The translations under genes and the position numbers were made by a program. The notes beneath the pieces were generated by a model. That model saw only the letters and a program-made list of their open reading frames with translations, was not told the origin of the DNA and made no database searches. From Prototheca cutis (taxonomy: Eukaryota > Chlorophyta > Trebouxiophyceae > Chlorellales > Chlorellaceae), in NCBI GenBank assembly GCA_002897115.2, contig BCIH01000002.1, positions 21,990-85,989 on the forward strand: 64,000 nt of DNA, written 5' to 3'. Positions 1 to 11,963 of the stretch are shown one piece after another (positions within the stretch are counted from its first letter, which is position 1; every line of letters starts with the position of its first letter).

Positions 1-1380
1 CCAAAGTGCTTGCGAACGTTGGCCTCCACAGCCGCGCACTGGGCCTCTCCCCAGTACGCAGCATCCTGCACGTCAAGGAGCACCCAGCTCGTCTACCACG
101 TGGTCTGGGCCATTGCGTGCCAACCCATTATAGACAATCCTGCATTCAGCCCGCGATGCAAGCAGCACATGCAACCACAACTCAAATCAGTCACCTGGTT
201 CGGTGCGTGGTAGAACTGCCGCCGCTCGTACGCAGTCGCCTGCTGGAACATGGGCCAGGACCTCTCGAAACGGGCACGGAAGTACGTCGTTTCGGGGTTC
301 CTTGTTTTCAACCTATGGTAGCTGACCATGTAAAGGAAGGCCTCGGAGAAGAACCTGGGACAGATGAACCGCGTTGCAAAGTCCACACTGCCCGCCTCGT
401 CCTCCTCGAGCAACACGAGTGCGGCAAAGAACGAGGCATGCTGCTTCACGGGGTGCATCTTTTGGACATACTGCTCCTGAGGACCATGGAACATGCGCTT
501 CCAGGTGGCCAGCACCGACGCCTTGGCGGCCCTAAAGACGCCCTTGAGCGCCTCCCGCCCGCGGCCCCAAAAGTCGCGGTCCATCGACCTCGCAATCCTG
601 CCTGCTGTAACAAATGGGCGGATGGATTGGGCAGGCCGGCGTGAAGTCTCCCACCTTCGGCACCTTCAGTTGGGGGGCCGTTAGAATGCCAATGCGCACG
701 GGACAGCACCGCCTTCCAGAACGGGAACTCACGAGCTGATGTCGACTTGGCTCTCCTAGTCGTCCAGAAGACCGTGGAACCTGCGCTGCCAGGTCGCACG
801 CACCGACGCCTTGACGGTCGTCATGGCGTTTTGGTGCACCTCCCGCCCGCTACCCCAAAAGTTGCGGGCCATTCGCTTTGCACCCGTCATTGTAATGGGT
901 GCATGAAATAGATAGGTCAGCGGGGAGTCCCCGTGTGTTGTACCGACTTCCCACTGGCCGACCCGCCTCGGGAGACGCAGGGCCGTGCCAGGCTCAATGT
1001 CCAAGACCTTGTAAAACTTCCTTGCACGACCTGTCCCATGAAGGAACAAAGCCCATTCTCTGAGCGACGCGGTCAGGGCATGTCTCCCAAAATGCCAGTT
1101 GGACCACATTCCCTTGCCGCGTTGCCCAGAAAATGGGCTTAGTTTCTTCATGGGACAGGTCGTGCAAGGAGGTTTTAGAAGGGCCTGGAAATTGAGCCTG
1201 GCACGACACTTGTTGCAACTCGGTGATCCATCATTAAGGTGGTCCACCTTCCTATTGTCCTGCAGAGTGGGAGAATGTTCGGCCATCAGTGATGCCCAGT
1301 ACCCCCCGGGGTATGTGACGCTGTTACTGGCTGAGCTGGTTGCATTATTTTTGCCCTGCACGGTACTGTCAGCACTTGCA
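1..1380. mobile_element. Mobile element copy 1, left end outside the window
   Basis: This stretch matches 41131-42656 closely along most of its length, so it is one copy of a dispersed element. The window begins inside it. On the minus strand, 93-584 reads as an open frame (motif FWGRGRE, then a cysteine-containing tail) that is also present in copy 2, and it is probably a remnant of an element-encoded protein. A diverged copy of the same segment occurs at about 770-890 with motif FWGSGRE. The right end (about 1185-1370) is the same sequence as the terminal inverted repeats of copy 2 and finishes near a TTGCCCTGCA motif. Around 1017-1170 the DNA folds on itself as an inverted repeat. I do not recognise the protein family, so the transposon class is open. 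Confidence 0.7.
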
Positions 1381-1504
1381 ACAACTTGAATCGGCATCCG
1401 AACAAGGACACCTGCAGCCTCGCTGCGTTCTATAAACTTTCAGGCTCCGTTACACAGGTTGTTGTCGCGGTTCTTGCAACGACAAGCCAGCCACCTCCAG
1501 TTCC

Positions 1505-4311
1505 TCAGGTGCCCTTGTCCCTTCGGGAGGCCTGCTTCTGCTGCGCCTCCTCCTCAAGCACCTTGTTCAGGGCGACATAGTCCACGCCGCCCGTGCCCCG
1601 ACGCCGGCGCTTGGCAGCGCCGTGATTGTCGGTTTCAGCGTCTGGAATACTGCCCGCGGGAGCGTCGTTGTCCGGGCCGCCTTCTGCCTGGTTGCCTGCG
1701 GCCTGGGCCTCGGCAAGAACCGCAGCGGCGCGCTTGGCCTGGGCCTCGGCAAGAACCGCAGCGGCGCGCTTGGCCTGGGCCTCGGCAAGAACCGCGGCGC
1801 GCTTGGCTTCGGCCTCGGCGCGGACGGCCTTCTCGTGTGCCCGCTCCCATTCTGCCTCGGCCGCGTCCCAGGTCTGGCGGTGGGGCTCGGCCAGCGCACG
1901 GACGTGGGCGGCGACGGACCGGGCAAACGCTGATACACGGCCGCCGTGGATGCGGTATCCCCCCTCCAGGACCGACACGAGGCGTCCCGAGCAGCAGCGG
2001 TTGGCGACTTGGACCAGCTGGTCCGTCAGCCACTCGTAGTCGCGCTCGGTCACGCCCACGAACCGGTAGTTCATCTCGTCCTTGCGGTGTGCGTCAAAGC
2101 CCGCAGAGACAAAGATAAAGTCGGGCCTGAAATTCACCAGCGTGGGGATGATCTTGTCACGCCACGCCCGTCGCCACAGCCCCGCTTTTGTCCCTGGGCC
2201 GCCGATGCCCACGTCAATGACGTGCGGCGCTGCCACGGGGGCACTGCCCGGCTCGTCAAAGGCGGTCGTGAACTCCGCATCAGGGTCCTCAGGAAGGGGG
2301 GTTGAGGTGGTGTTGTTATTGTCCGCAGTATCGTCGACCTCACCATCGTCGTTGTCGGCGGCATGTTCTGTCGAGCGCACAGCCCCAGTCGCTCTGCCAC
2401 TGCCCTGGCGGTTGTCGGCGTTCGCGCCAGAGCCCGGGTATACGTAGGCCGCGAGGCCTGGGGCCTTGGGCCCAAACCCTTGGACGCTGGCAAAGAAAAT
2501 GCAGTCACGGTCGTCGGCGTCCAGCCAGGGCGAGTAGACGGGGAACGCCTGGCTGCCCTCGGAAAATGGGGTCGTCAACGTCACGCGTTGGAGCGACGGC
2601 GTCGCCCGGACGACGCAGGCTTCGGTGCCGTTGCCGTGGTGCACATCAAAGTCAAGCAGTGCGACGCGGCGCACGCCCCCGTGGCGGTGCACGCACCGCG
2701 CATAGGCAGCCGCGATCGCGACGCTGTTGAACAGGCAAAAGCCGTTGGTCGCCGTGGGGTCGCGCGCCGAAGCCACCGCGCCCTGCGGGCCCGCGTGGTG
2801 CCCGGGGGGCCGCACCGCACAAAAGGCGTTGCGCACGCTGCCAGACATCACCGCGTCCACCGCCGCCGTTGCCGCGCCGGCCGCCGCCAGCGCCGCAGTC
2901 CACGTCCCAGAACTCATCGCCGTGTCCCCATCCAGGTACCCAAGCTGTCCCTCGGTGAAAGTGACGCGGTTGGCATTGGTGCTGGGGCCGGGTGTTGGGG
3001 CCACGGCCACGCCGGCCTCGTTGGCAGAGGCGGAGGCATCTTTGTCACCACCATTGGTGGCATTGGGTTCGACATTCCGTTCGCCAACAATTTCGCTCCT
3101 CACCCCACCCCCACCAACGAAACCATCATGCGCGGCGCGAAAGGCGCTGCCATCCGGGTGGTCGGGCAGCGCCTCACAGGCACGCTGAATGGACCGGACA
3201 TAGGCCCAGTCGTGCACGCGCAGGAGATCCCCCAGCGCCACGCGGCGCGACGATTCGTCCCAGGCGACGCAGCCGGCCTCCAGTCCCCGCAGCGATCCCG
3301 TGGTCGCGCCCGTCAGGACGGCCAGTCGGCCCACGTTCTCGGGTGGAGGGTCGGGCACGTGACGCAGCCGCGGCCAGGGAGCCGTCTGGTGCGCCCAGCA
3401 CTCGGGAGGCGCCAGCACCAACGTCTGTGGCTTGGGCGAAAGTTGGGGGGCTGAAACCGTGGCGGTCGTTCCAGGGGCAGCAGGAGGGATTGATGTCGCT
3501 TTGCCGTCCGTCAGCTCCCCCCTGCTGACATCACTGCCCTCGAGGGCAGCAACGACGGCCGGGAAGCCGCGTGCCACGGCAAGCACTGCGGGGCGCACGC
3601 CGCGCCGGTCCTTGACCCCGGCGCACCCGGGGTCTGCGTCGACCAGCGCCGCGGCCGTCGCAGCACAGCCGCCCAGCGCCGCGCAGTGCACGGCGGTGCG
3701 CCCAGCCTTGTTCCGCGCACGAGGGCCGGCCCCCGCCCGCAGCAGCACCCGCACGACCTCGGGACGGCCGTACCGTGCCGCCAGGTGCAGCGCCGTGTCC
3801 CCGGCCTTGTCCTGGGGAGGAGAAAGTGCTTGGGAGGGACTGTGTGAGTTGGCGCTGCAAAGGTAGAGCCGAGAAGCAAGGGCATACTCCAGTGCTTCCT
3901 TGCTAGGGTAGCGCATTTCAGAGCTCTCCAAACAACCCCTCTCCATTCCTAGCAACCAACGCCATCCAAGAAACAAAAAAAAAGACATCCCCCCATGCCT
4001 GGAACTCGGTGAGTTTGGGGATGGCCGGGGCGTCGGGTTCGCGCTGGCGTTCGGCCTCGGCATAGGCCTCCGCCTGGGTCAAAAGCAACTGCGCCACGTC
4101 GGTCAGGCCCAGAAAGGCCGCCCAGTGCAGCGCGGTGCGACCCCAGTCGTCCCTGTCGAAGAACTGGACGGAGTTGTGGGAAGCGAGTCCTCCGTGCCAG
4201 ACTTCCTACTTGTCCGCCGACACCCGCATCCTTCTGCTACATCGCTGACAAAGGTCCAATACAACCCGCCCGCAGCACTCACAGCATCCCCCGGCCCTCC
4301 TCCAGCCAGTC

Positions 4312-4398
<87 letters not shown>

Positions 4399-5231
4399 AC
4401 ACACACACAAAAAGGCACAAAATAACAAAAAGGACATGCCTTTCAAAAGGCACGGCGCCAGCATCGAGCAGAATGCTGGTCACTGATAGCGAAAACCGTT
4501 GCTGCGCCGCATGGCTTCCCATGCAGGCGGCCATGACCAGCGGCGGCGCGCCCTCGCATGCGATGCTCGCACTGGCCCCGGCGGCGAGCAGCGCCTCCAC
4601 CGCCTCCAAGCGGCCTGTGGTTTGAAGGAGGAAAGTACATGGACTGCATGTGGATTGTTTCCTGCAAGGTGCGCCACCCACTGGGAGTGGAGGCAAGACT
4701 CGACATGTCACCTAGACGAGATCCCCTTGTCGCCATCGCCCTCCACAGCAACGCACCGAGCAAAATGGCCAAGTGCAGGGGCGTGCACTCTTCGGAGTCC
4801 CTGGAGTTGATGCCCGGAACGTGAGGTGGGCGTGGGGGCCCGTGCTCCGAGGCAGCTTCGTCACCCTGCAGTTGTGGGGTGCATGGCTCAGGCTCGTTGT
4901 TGATTCATATAGTTTCAAGCAAGAAACCAGCCGCGCCCTTGTCGTAAAGTTCAATGCCCTACATTGGTCGGTGGGGCTGGGGGTGCCAGGAGAGCAACTA
5001 GGGCGGGCATGTCCCCAGACTCCACTGCATTGTGGATGGAGCTGCAGTGGTCCAGGGGATCGCGGTGGGATGTATGAAGCCCCCATCTGGCTTATTCTCG
5101 TGCAGCAAACCCCAAATGCGCGTCGCATGGCGGCCCAGACGCCAAAACCCCGGCCCACAGCATCCAACCCACAATTCAAAGAAGGGGTGCCCGCCACCGT
5201 CGGAACTGTCAGAGTCGTCGTAGAGATCCAT
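1505..5231 (-). CDS. Ankyrin-repeat class II-type histone deacetylase
   Basis: Predicted 935-residue protein from five exons: 5231-5169, 4865-4757, 4614-4440, 4152-3999 and 3811-1505. It begins with an acidic MDLYDDSDSSDG stretch. Residues of about 40-270 form ankyrin repeats (TPLHLA, TALHWAA, TALHLAARYG, TAVHCAA). The rest is a zinc-dependent deacetylase domain with RPPGHHAG (about 503), LDFDVHHGNGT (about 552), SAGFDAH (about 738) and EGGY (about 785), so the zinc ligands and catalytic histidines are present. It should remove acetyl groups from lysines of histones or other proteins. The C-terminus is an Ala/Glu/Lys-rich helix with a 12-residue tandem repeat, followed by a basic KRRRR cluster that may be a nuclear signal. 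Introns 3 and 4 appear to use GC donors (4439 and 3998), although weaker GT choices also keep the frame. The end of exon 1 is the least certain border. TTACA at 1450-1454 is TGTAA on the coding strand. Confidence 0.88.
1692..1805. repeat. 36-bp tandem repeat inside the HDAC coding tail
   Basis: Two full 36-bp units and one 33-bp unit lie in tandem. They encode the repeated helical segment AEAQAKRAAAVL at the C-terminus of the deacetylase. The unit length is a multiple of three, so copy-number change would keep the frame. Confidence 0.85.
4314..4398. repeat. Long poly-C tract in HDAC intron 3
   Basis: About 85 bases are almost pure C, broken by one A, followed by a short (AC)n run. On the coding strand of the HDAC gene this is poly-G inside an intron. 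Apparent poly-glycine and poly-proline reading frames over it are artefacts. Confidence 0.95.
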
Positions 5232-5552
5232 GTCGGCGAATCACGGTTGCATAAATGTAGACAGCGTCCAAAAAAATAACGCATGCAAGAGCGAGGGAGG
5301 TTGGATTGGCTCCTGTGGTATGGGTGATCCCGGGCCTGGCACGAGGTGGGAGAGGCCGCGGGCGGTGATCTCGACGTGGCAGGGCCCCCGTATCGGAGGT
5401 TTTGCGTGTCGGGGGGACCACATCGGATCACTTCTTTTCCGCAGGACTCGAGTGTTGCTGTTCAGCACAACCTACTGGCACAAGTGCATTGTATTTACCA
5501 TTTAAAAACAATTGCTGACTGGGCAATCCGTTTCAGGGGCTGCAGGCCAGGC
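5232..5552. other. Divergent spacer between HDAC and hibernation factor
   Basis: This short start region is shared by two genes facing away from each other. The plus frame of the hibernation factor is open back to 5346, so some of this could be coding. I see no clear TATA box. Confidence 0.5.
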
Positions 5553-6779
5553 ATGGGGAGCGCCAAGTGGACCCACCTGCCACAACAGGCTGACCCCGGC
5601 GGGGTTACGACTGCCAGGCGCGTGACAGCCCTGTCCACTGGGCACCTGTTGTTGTATCGTTGGCATGCACACACCAACAGGCGGCTGGTTGGTGTTCCTA
5701 GGACAGCAGCACCGAGGGGTTTTTCAAGCCCGGGGCCAGGGCCAGGCCCTAGCAGAACAGCGACAGCATCAGCGTCCTACCCCATCAGCATCCAGGGCCG
5801 GCACATGGCCCTGCACCCCACGCTCCAGGCCTATGCCCTGGCCCGGGTCCGGCACGCGCTGGACCACGCGGCAGGCATGGTCCGGGGCGTGGACGTGCGG
5901 CTGTCAGAGGCGGGAGGCGGGCACGCGGGGCTCGCGCCACGCCGACGAACCGCAGAGTTTACGGTGCGCACGCTGGGCAGGGGCATTGTGCGCGTGGAGG
6001 ACGAGGAGGACGACATGCACGCTGCCGTGGACCTGGCGGCGCACAAGCTCCGACGCAAGATGGACCGGCTCAAAAACCGTGCGCGCCCGCGTCGCGGGGT
6101 GGGCCTTGAGGAGGCCCTAGGGTTTATGGAAGAGGAGGAGGAATGGGAGGAAGAGAAGGAGGTGGGGTGGGGAGCCGCGCAGGCTCCTGGGGCTACTGTG
6201 CCGGGGGCGGAGATGGAGCCGGGAACCGATGGTGCGCAAGGACCCGGCATCGTCAGGTTCGCGGACGTCGGTCGGCGGGTGGGGGTGGGAAACATAGGGT
6301 GGCTCTATCGCTTGTCATGGTTCATGGGACTGGTGCCAGCGTGTGGGCAAGGCAATGTGGCCTTGTCCTACCCTGAATGGAAAGGATGGGGCCTCCCAGG
6401 GCCCACTAAATCTCTGAGTGAACTCACTCGCCACAGGAACAAGGTCGTCTTCATGGAGGAGCTCATGTCACCGATGGATGCCGTTGAGCAGATGGAGCAA
6501 GGTGTTTGGGCCATGTGAATCCATTGGGCAGTCAATGCAATGGGCTTGTTTTCATGGGCTTACAGACGGCGGTTGCATGCATGGCAACCTTGAACCATCG
6601 CTGCACTGCCTGGAAGGGTGTCGTCGACTTTACCCAGGTGGCCCCATCCCGGTGGCGACAACCACGCCCCACCTTGACCTCGACTATATCTGCTTACTCA
6701 ACACGCAGTCGGGCACAGCTTCTTCGTCTTCCAGGATGGCGATGACAGGCTGCTGAAAATCGTGTACAAGAGAAGGTGA
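5553..6779 (+). CDS. Long-form ribosome hibernation factor (HPF/PSRP1 type)
   Basis: Three exons (5553-6256, 6437-6501, 6709-6779) give 279 residues. After an N-terminal region of about 75 residues that looks like an organelle transit peptide comes an S30AE domain (starting ISIQGRHMALHPTL, with VRGVDVRLSE). An acidic Glu-rich linker follows, then the short C-terminal dimerisation domain, read across both introns as IVRNKVVFMEELM...AVEQMEQVGHSFFVFQDGDD. Proteins of this kind bind the decoding region of the small subunit and pair 70S ribosomes into inactive dimers. In algae and plants the protein acts in the plastid. Both introns have GT-AG borders and join in phase. The start is uncertain: the frame is open to 5346, and 5553 is the first ATG that gives a typical transit peptide. 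TGTAA lies at 7099-7103. Confidence 0.88.
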
Positions 6780-7312
6780 CGATCCAATCAATGCATGGAG
6801 AGGTGGGTGAGCTGTGCACCGGCCTGCCCATGTGTTGATCGACCACTTTCCGATCATCCAAGCTCTGCCAAGCCCCTGCTGGTTCCCATACTCAGATCTG
6901 GAGGGTATGGCCTCATCATGCCCCAAGCACAGTAGCTGCCTGTGGCCAAGTCCCCAGTGTGGTTCCTCCAAGGCTTCCGTCCCGGCAGGCCCTCCCGGCA
7001 GGCCCACCCAACAAGACCGAGAAGAAAAAAAGAGATGCCCTTCAATCCCCACGGCCAGCGTGCTGCGAAGCGGAATTACATGCAGCCTGGTCGGCATGTG
7101 TAAGCATTGTTTCTAGATCTGCACATGGCATCAGGCTAAAGGCAGGGAGCTCGGGGGTGGGCCCACGAGATACTGGGATCACTTCCCGGGAGCAAGGCCG
7201 TGGAGGGGCACTCGAACCGGCCCCAGTCCCAAATGTCGTACCTTCCCGATTCCAATTCCGCGTTTGGACTACCGCAGTCCCGGGGGGATGTGGAGCAGGT
7301 GAGCCCGCGGTG
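6780..7312. other. Intergenic stretch between hibernation factor and YIPF6 gene
   Basis: No gene is visible. It should hold the 3' UTR of the upstream gene (TGTAA at 7099-7103) and the promoter of the next one. Confidence 0.5.
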
Positions 7313-8386
7313 ATGCTGAGCGTGTTGACTTGGTGGTGCACGGCCGCTGGACTGGCCCTGCCTGACAGCGCGACGGATCCGGGGATCAGCCAGGCCTCTG
7401 CCACCTCCCCGCAGCTGTTCGCGGCGGCGCCACCGAGTTCCGGCCCTTCTTCGACGGGACAGGGCGTGGAGTACGCCGCGCCGTCCGCCTCGGGCCCAGT
7501 GGGCAGCTCCTCAGGCTACGGGCCCACCAGCAACACTCTGGATGAGCCCATCACCGACACCATCAAGCGTGATCTGAAGCGGATCTACAAGAACCTCGTC
7601 ATGGTGGTGTTTCCCTTTAAAGATCGCAGTCAACAGTCCGCAGCCCTGCGCAACTGGGATCTGTGGGGACCCATGGTGGGCGGGTGGGGGTGGTGGGTGG
7701 TGCTTGCGCTGTGGGCATGCCATGCCATGCCATGCCTTGCCATGCCATGCCATGCCATGCAGGAGGGGGGTAGGAGGTTCCAGAGCGCTTGCTCTCTATG
7801 TGGAAGCTCCAGCACCCTGAAATGGTTCATCTGGCCCCGCAACCTACGCAGGTGTTCACGATCACACTGGCCATTTCCCTATCTGTTGGCGCCAACAAGG
7901 ACATGTCTGCCACCTTCTCGGTACGTGTGTTGGGGGGGGGGGGGCCAGGGGGGATGACGTCTGTGTTTTCAGTAGGTTGCCAGAAATCACACACCACATG
8001 ATTGCATCATAAGCAAACAAATGAATGACAAACTCCGCTCCAAAAACATTCACAACTGTACTGTGCAGTTAGTGTTTGCATTGGTGTCCGTGGGCGCGAT
8101 CGTGCTGACGCTGAACGCGGTGCTGCTGGGTGGCACCATCGGCTTTTTCCAGTCGGTGTGCCTGCTGGGCTACTGCATCTTCCCGCTGGCGCTGGTCTCC
8201 ATCATCTGCATGTTTGTGAGCTCGCTCATCGTGCGCTGGTGCCTCGTGCCCGTGGCCATCGCCTGGTGCGCTTGGGCGTCGGTGCCGTTCATGAGCGGTG
8301 CCGTACCAGCAAATCGACGTGCCCTGGCCGTCTACCCGCTGGTCCTGCTCTACACCACGCTCGGATGGCTGGCTCTCATCTCATGA
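7313..8386 (+). CDS. YIPF6-like Yip1-domain Golgi membrane protein
   Basis: Three exons (7313-7675, 7852-7920, 8069-8386) encode 249 residues. After a Ser/Pro/Gly-rich cytosolic N-terminus comes the family signature TLDEPITDTIKRDLKRIY and WDLWGPM. This is followed by several hydrophobic segments (FTITLAISLSVG, LVFALVSVGAIVLTLNAVLL, the FFQSVCLLGYCIFPLAL region and a final pair). Human YIPF6 has the same order and a similar size. These proteins sit in Golgi and ER-exit membranes and work with Rab GTPases in vesicle traffic. All introns have GT-AG borders and exon phases are zero. The start at 7313 is the first in-frame ATG in a reasonable place, but an upstream exon cannot be excluded. The gene is tail to tail with ATG10. 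Confidence 0.88.
7716..7760. repeat. (CATGC)n pentanucleotide microsatellite in YIPF6 intron 1
   Basis: About nine near-perfect units of a CATGC pentamer lie in the first intron. No function is evident. Confidence 0.9.
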
Positions 8387-8689
8387 TCATGATGCTGTTG
8401 TCATGTGGACGGGCGTGGTGGAAGATGCTGTCATGATGGTAACAATGGGTCCAGCTGTCATGACGGTAACAACACCAGCTCCTGCCATCAAGACAACAAT
8501 CACAGCTGCAATGACGCTCAACTGATGCTTGGCCCCCCGATATCCAACCCGCTTTCATTCGTTTCCCCGCGCTCGGAACTTGCATGCTCCTGCATGGTAC
8601 ATCAACAGGTTGCAAGAGACGATGCAGGAAGAAAGTGTGAGCAAGATCGCTAGGGAATGTACCATACCTGCTGGCATTTCACTGCACCA
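8387..8689. other. Tail-to-tail spacer with a short imperfect repeat
   Basis: Between YIPF6 and ATG10. A unit of about 30-35 bases containing GCTGTCATGATGGTAACAA occurs twice in imperfect form (about 8429-8485). No gene is seen. Confidence 0.45.
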
Positions 8690-9631
8690 TTACCTCCACA
8701 CCACCATCGTTACGGGGACAGTCAATGGCACGACATGGCAGGTCACACTGAGCCATGCGGTCATGTACCGGCGCAAGGCACGAGAGTCGTCCCCGACGCT
8801 GGGCGTGGAGGATGGCAACATGAGCCCCAGCACATCCTGTGTGGCACAGGGGTGCACCTGGAAGAAAGGGCGGCCAAGGAAGGGGTGGTCCTCCTGGCTC
8901 ACCGCAGTCTCCAGGGGACTTGGCCCATGCTGCCTCTGCTCCCAGATTGTCGCGTCGGCGTCCTCATTGTCGCCGGACTCAGAGGCATCGCCAACCCTGC
9001 CGTTCGATCCCTCGGCACAGCTCTCGTGTTTCAAGAATGGCATGATGTCAATCCCATGGATGGGTACGCCGGCTGCACACAGCGAGGTGAGGGGGTCTGT
9101 CGAGTTGTGGAAGGCCGCGTCAACCATGCGCGGACCAGCCCGCATGCCCGCCGTCGCTCCAGCCTCAATCCTCTCCAACACATCGCTGCAGCGCATACAT
9201 AAAGCAATCCAACACGTGAACACACCCGGATCACAGGCTTCAAAGTGCAGCACAGGCACTCGGTAGGAAGGGCTGTACACAACGTGATAGCTGACAAAGG
9301 CGACCTGGCCATCACACGCCACAGCAGGGACCCGGGACAGTCTCAGGTAGCCGCCGCCCTACACGCATTCGATTGGTGTGGCAAGCTGGGCTACCTGACC
9401 AGAGGAAACAACTCTGTTGCATGGCTAACGTCTTAGGCCCCTGCCATGGACCCGCTCATAGCACACAACCCCTGGCACCCAGCACTCGCCCTCAAACAAA
9501 AACCACACCTTGGACTGTGCAAATGGGGTGGATTCAGGGATCCATTCCCAACAGGGTCCGCTGGCAACATGGTTCTCGCGCCAGGCTTGCGCCAGCTCTA
9601 GCGCGGCAGGCTTGAAGTCACATGCTTGCAT
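8690..9631 (-). CDS. ATG10, E2-like autophagy enzyme
   Basis: Two exons, 9631-9452 and 9358-8690, give about 282 residues. The first exon resembles the family N-terminus (AQAWRENH, then WIPESTPF). The second carries the signature HVVYSPSYRVPVLHFEA and the catalytic motif LGRPFFQVHPCATQD, in which the cysteine of HPC is the expected active site. A conserved-looking end follows (WLSVTCHVVPLTVP). ATG10 takes ATG12 from ATG7 and attaches it to ATG5, a step needed for autophagosome growth. The protein is longer than usual because of an acidic, probably disordered middle section (about residues 115-165). The donor of the intron (GTCCAT at 9451) is weak, so the exact end of exon 1 is open. Confidence 0.86.
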
Positions 9632-10070
9632 GGACCGGGGCTCTACGAAGGGCCAGAGGATCGATCATGCGCAAGCGCCTCGATAAAACATGGGATCTCT
9701 GATGATATCTTACATCATGCCGTTTTGGAGCGACAATCGTCGAACCATCCGGAAATCCCTGCACTGTTTCGCGCTGCTTGGATCAATTTTTTTCCGGATG
9801 GGGTTTCAGGGAAAGGAAGGGATTGTGAAATCCACCTCAGGGACGATGCCAGTCACCTCCTTCTTCTCTCACCAACCAATTATCCCGGTGCATGCGTCCT
9901 GTCTCCCTGGCTGGCACACGTCACACTGACCACAATATTTGCCATTGGAATGGATCGCGGTGGCCCCACCCTTGTCGCGGAAACCGGTTTGGTGTCGGGG
10001 AATTGCCAGTCGTGGACACTGTTACCGTGCCTGCTTTCTCAGGTCCCGTTCCTCTCAAGTAAGCACCAGC
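9632..10070. other. Spacer between two minus-strand genes
   Basis: It should contain the ATG10 promoter and the 3' UTR of the next gene. TTACA at 9709-9713 is a possible TGTAA signal on the minus strand. No coding sequence is supported. Confidence 0.4.
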
Positions 10071-10604
10071 TCATCGGGGCATGGCTGGCACCTGGGCGGC
10101 GGCCAGGGACAGGAGGTCCTGACCCCGGAAGCTGCCGGGAAGGTGCGGCAGCGGCCCCACATCGCTGCCGCCCTCCAGCTCCATCGTCAATGATCCCGTT
10201 GTCTCCTTCAGCCTGTGTGATTGGAGTCGAGTAGATTACATATGAAAACTTTTGTTTCGGAGGTGATGAGCGTCCAGCGCAATGGGGATTGCATATACAT
10301 GCCATTGCCAGGCCTGATTAACACATCCCGGGCCCCCCTTTTGAACCTTCTCACCGACAACCCCACTCAAACACACAAAACTCTTTGCACACCAAACGGA
10401 GGCATTTCCACTTTCAAGATGCCTTCCGCTGGCCGACCCTGTGCCGAACAGGGTGTCTGCATCGAGGCTGGCGCCCAGTGAGGCCGGAATGGTGTCGTCG
10501 CCGCCGGCGAGCGCGTCGTTTGCCCCCGGGGTGCCACCTGGCAGGCCCAGGTGCAGCAGCGTGGCCTTGAGCTGGCTCTCCAGGGCATCAGCAAGATCGT
10601 CAGG

Positions 10605-10665
<61 letters not shown>

Positions 10666-11932
10666 GGAGGAGGGGCTGTTGTTGGAAGGTGAAGTCTGGG
10701 TCCCTGGTCGGGGCTTGCATCTGTGGCCAGCGACAAGATCGGTTCCGAACAACAAAAGAGAAAGACAAGCAGCCACCCGCAATGCTACACACAAACCTGG
10801 GCGGAACGGTCTTCGGGCTGCTGCTCCCCATCGCCCTTGACTTCCCTGCGCCGTGCAATCATCGTTGGCTTGAACGAGCACTCCTGCTTGTGTGCAGGTC
10901 GGGTGTTGAGGGGTTGGTGGTGGATAGAAGAAGAGACCAGGCATTCGAGATCCTGGTCAGACGCGACTCGGCTGCCTGCTGGGCTTCACCCATTCAAGTC
11001 CGATTACCCCCCCCAAGGCCCTCCAACACCAACCTTGAGGCGCTCGGCCTCAGCCACAGCACGTTTGGCATCGAGCTTGGCCTGGATGGCACCAGCCGTC
11101 GCGTACAGCTGCTCGTGTGTGGGCACAAGCCCGCTGCGGATGTGTTGTGCCAACACCTGCAGATTATGGTGGGGCGTGAGAGAGGTTACGAATCGTGGGG
11201 CATGGGAGGTGAGAGAGAGGAGCTGCCGCTCCCATGGCTCATAGCCAATGGGACGATGGATGGCCGCCGGAGCTGCTGATCTTGGGAATCCAACAGGGCA
11301 ACGGGTCTCCGTCTCCCTCCCCCAAGGGAAACAACCCACCCACTCCCCCGCCCCAACATCATCGCCGCACCTCGGAACGTGGGTCGATCTTTGGGCGGAA
11401 AGTGGGGTCTTCAAACTTTTTCCTCGTGGGTGCCAGCGGGAGGAGGTACGTCCGCACAATGCCTGCGGTGGTGATGAAGGCGGTGGAAGAGGGGTCATGC
11501 ACGGACCGACGGTTTGGCATGCATTGGAGAAGAAAGAGCCACGACAAACAAAAGAAATCACCTCACACGCCAAACCACCGCCACCACGAGGTTCATTTAA
11601 AAAGCCCGCCGACAGCACAAACCTCGTGTGCGCTGGAGCACTTCCTCCATGAGCGAGCAGAACAGGGGCAGCGTGATCAGACGCTGCGGCGCCTGTGTCC
11701 CCGGGGTTTGCTCAGTCGGCTGTTGTTGAATGTTGTCCAGCGCAGCAGCATCCGCGACCTCCACCTCGTCCGGCGTGTCCCCGACAGCAGCGAGCATGTC
11801 ACCGTCCCGCACATCCTCCCCCGCCGCCAGCGCCGACTGCAGCAGGCGTGTGGCGTACTCGACGTCCGCCCGAACCTCGGGGTCAATCGTATCCATAAAC
11901 GCCTCATCCTGTGCGTGTGTTCAGTTTGTTTT

Positions 11933-11963
<31 letters not shown>

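Noticed and set aside
4206..4464. Open frames reading as poly-glycine or poly-proline over the poly-C tract
   Set aside because: They exist only because a homopolymer has no stops; flanking HDAC exons show this is an intron.
9160..9240. A 40-base intron in the middle of the ATG10 second exon
   Set aside because: The AG and GT are present, but removing it breaks the reading frame before the conserved HPC motif.
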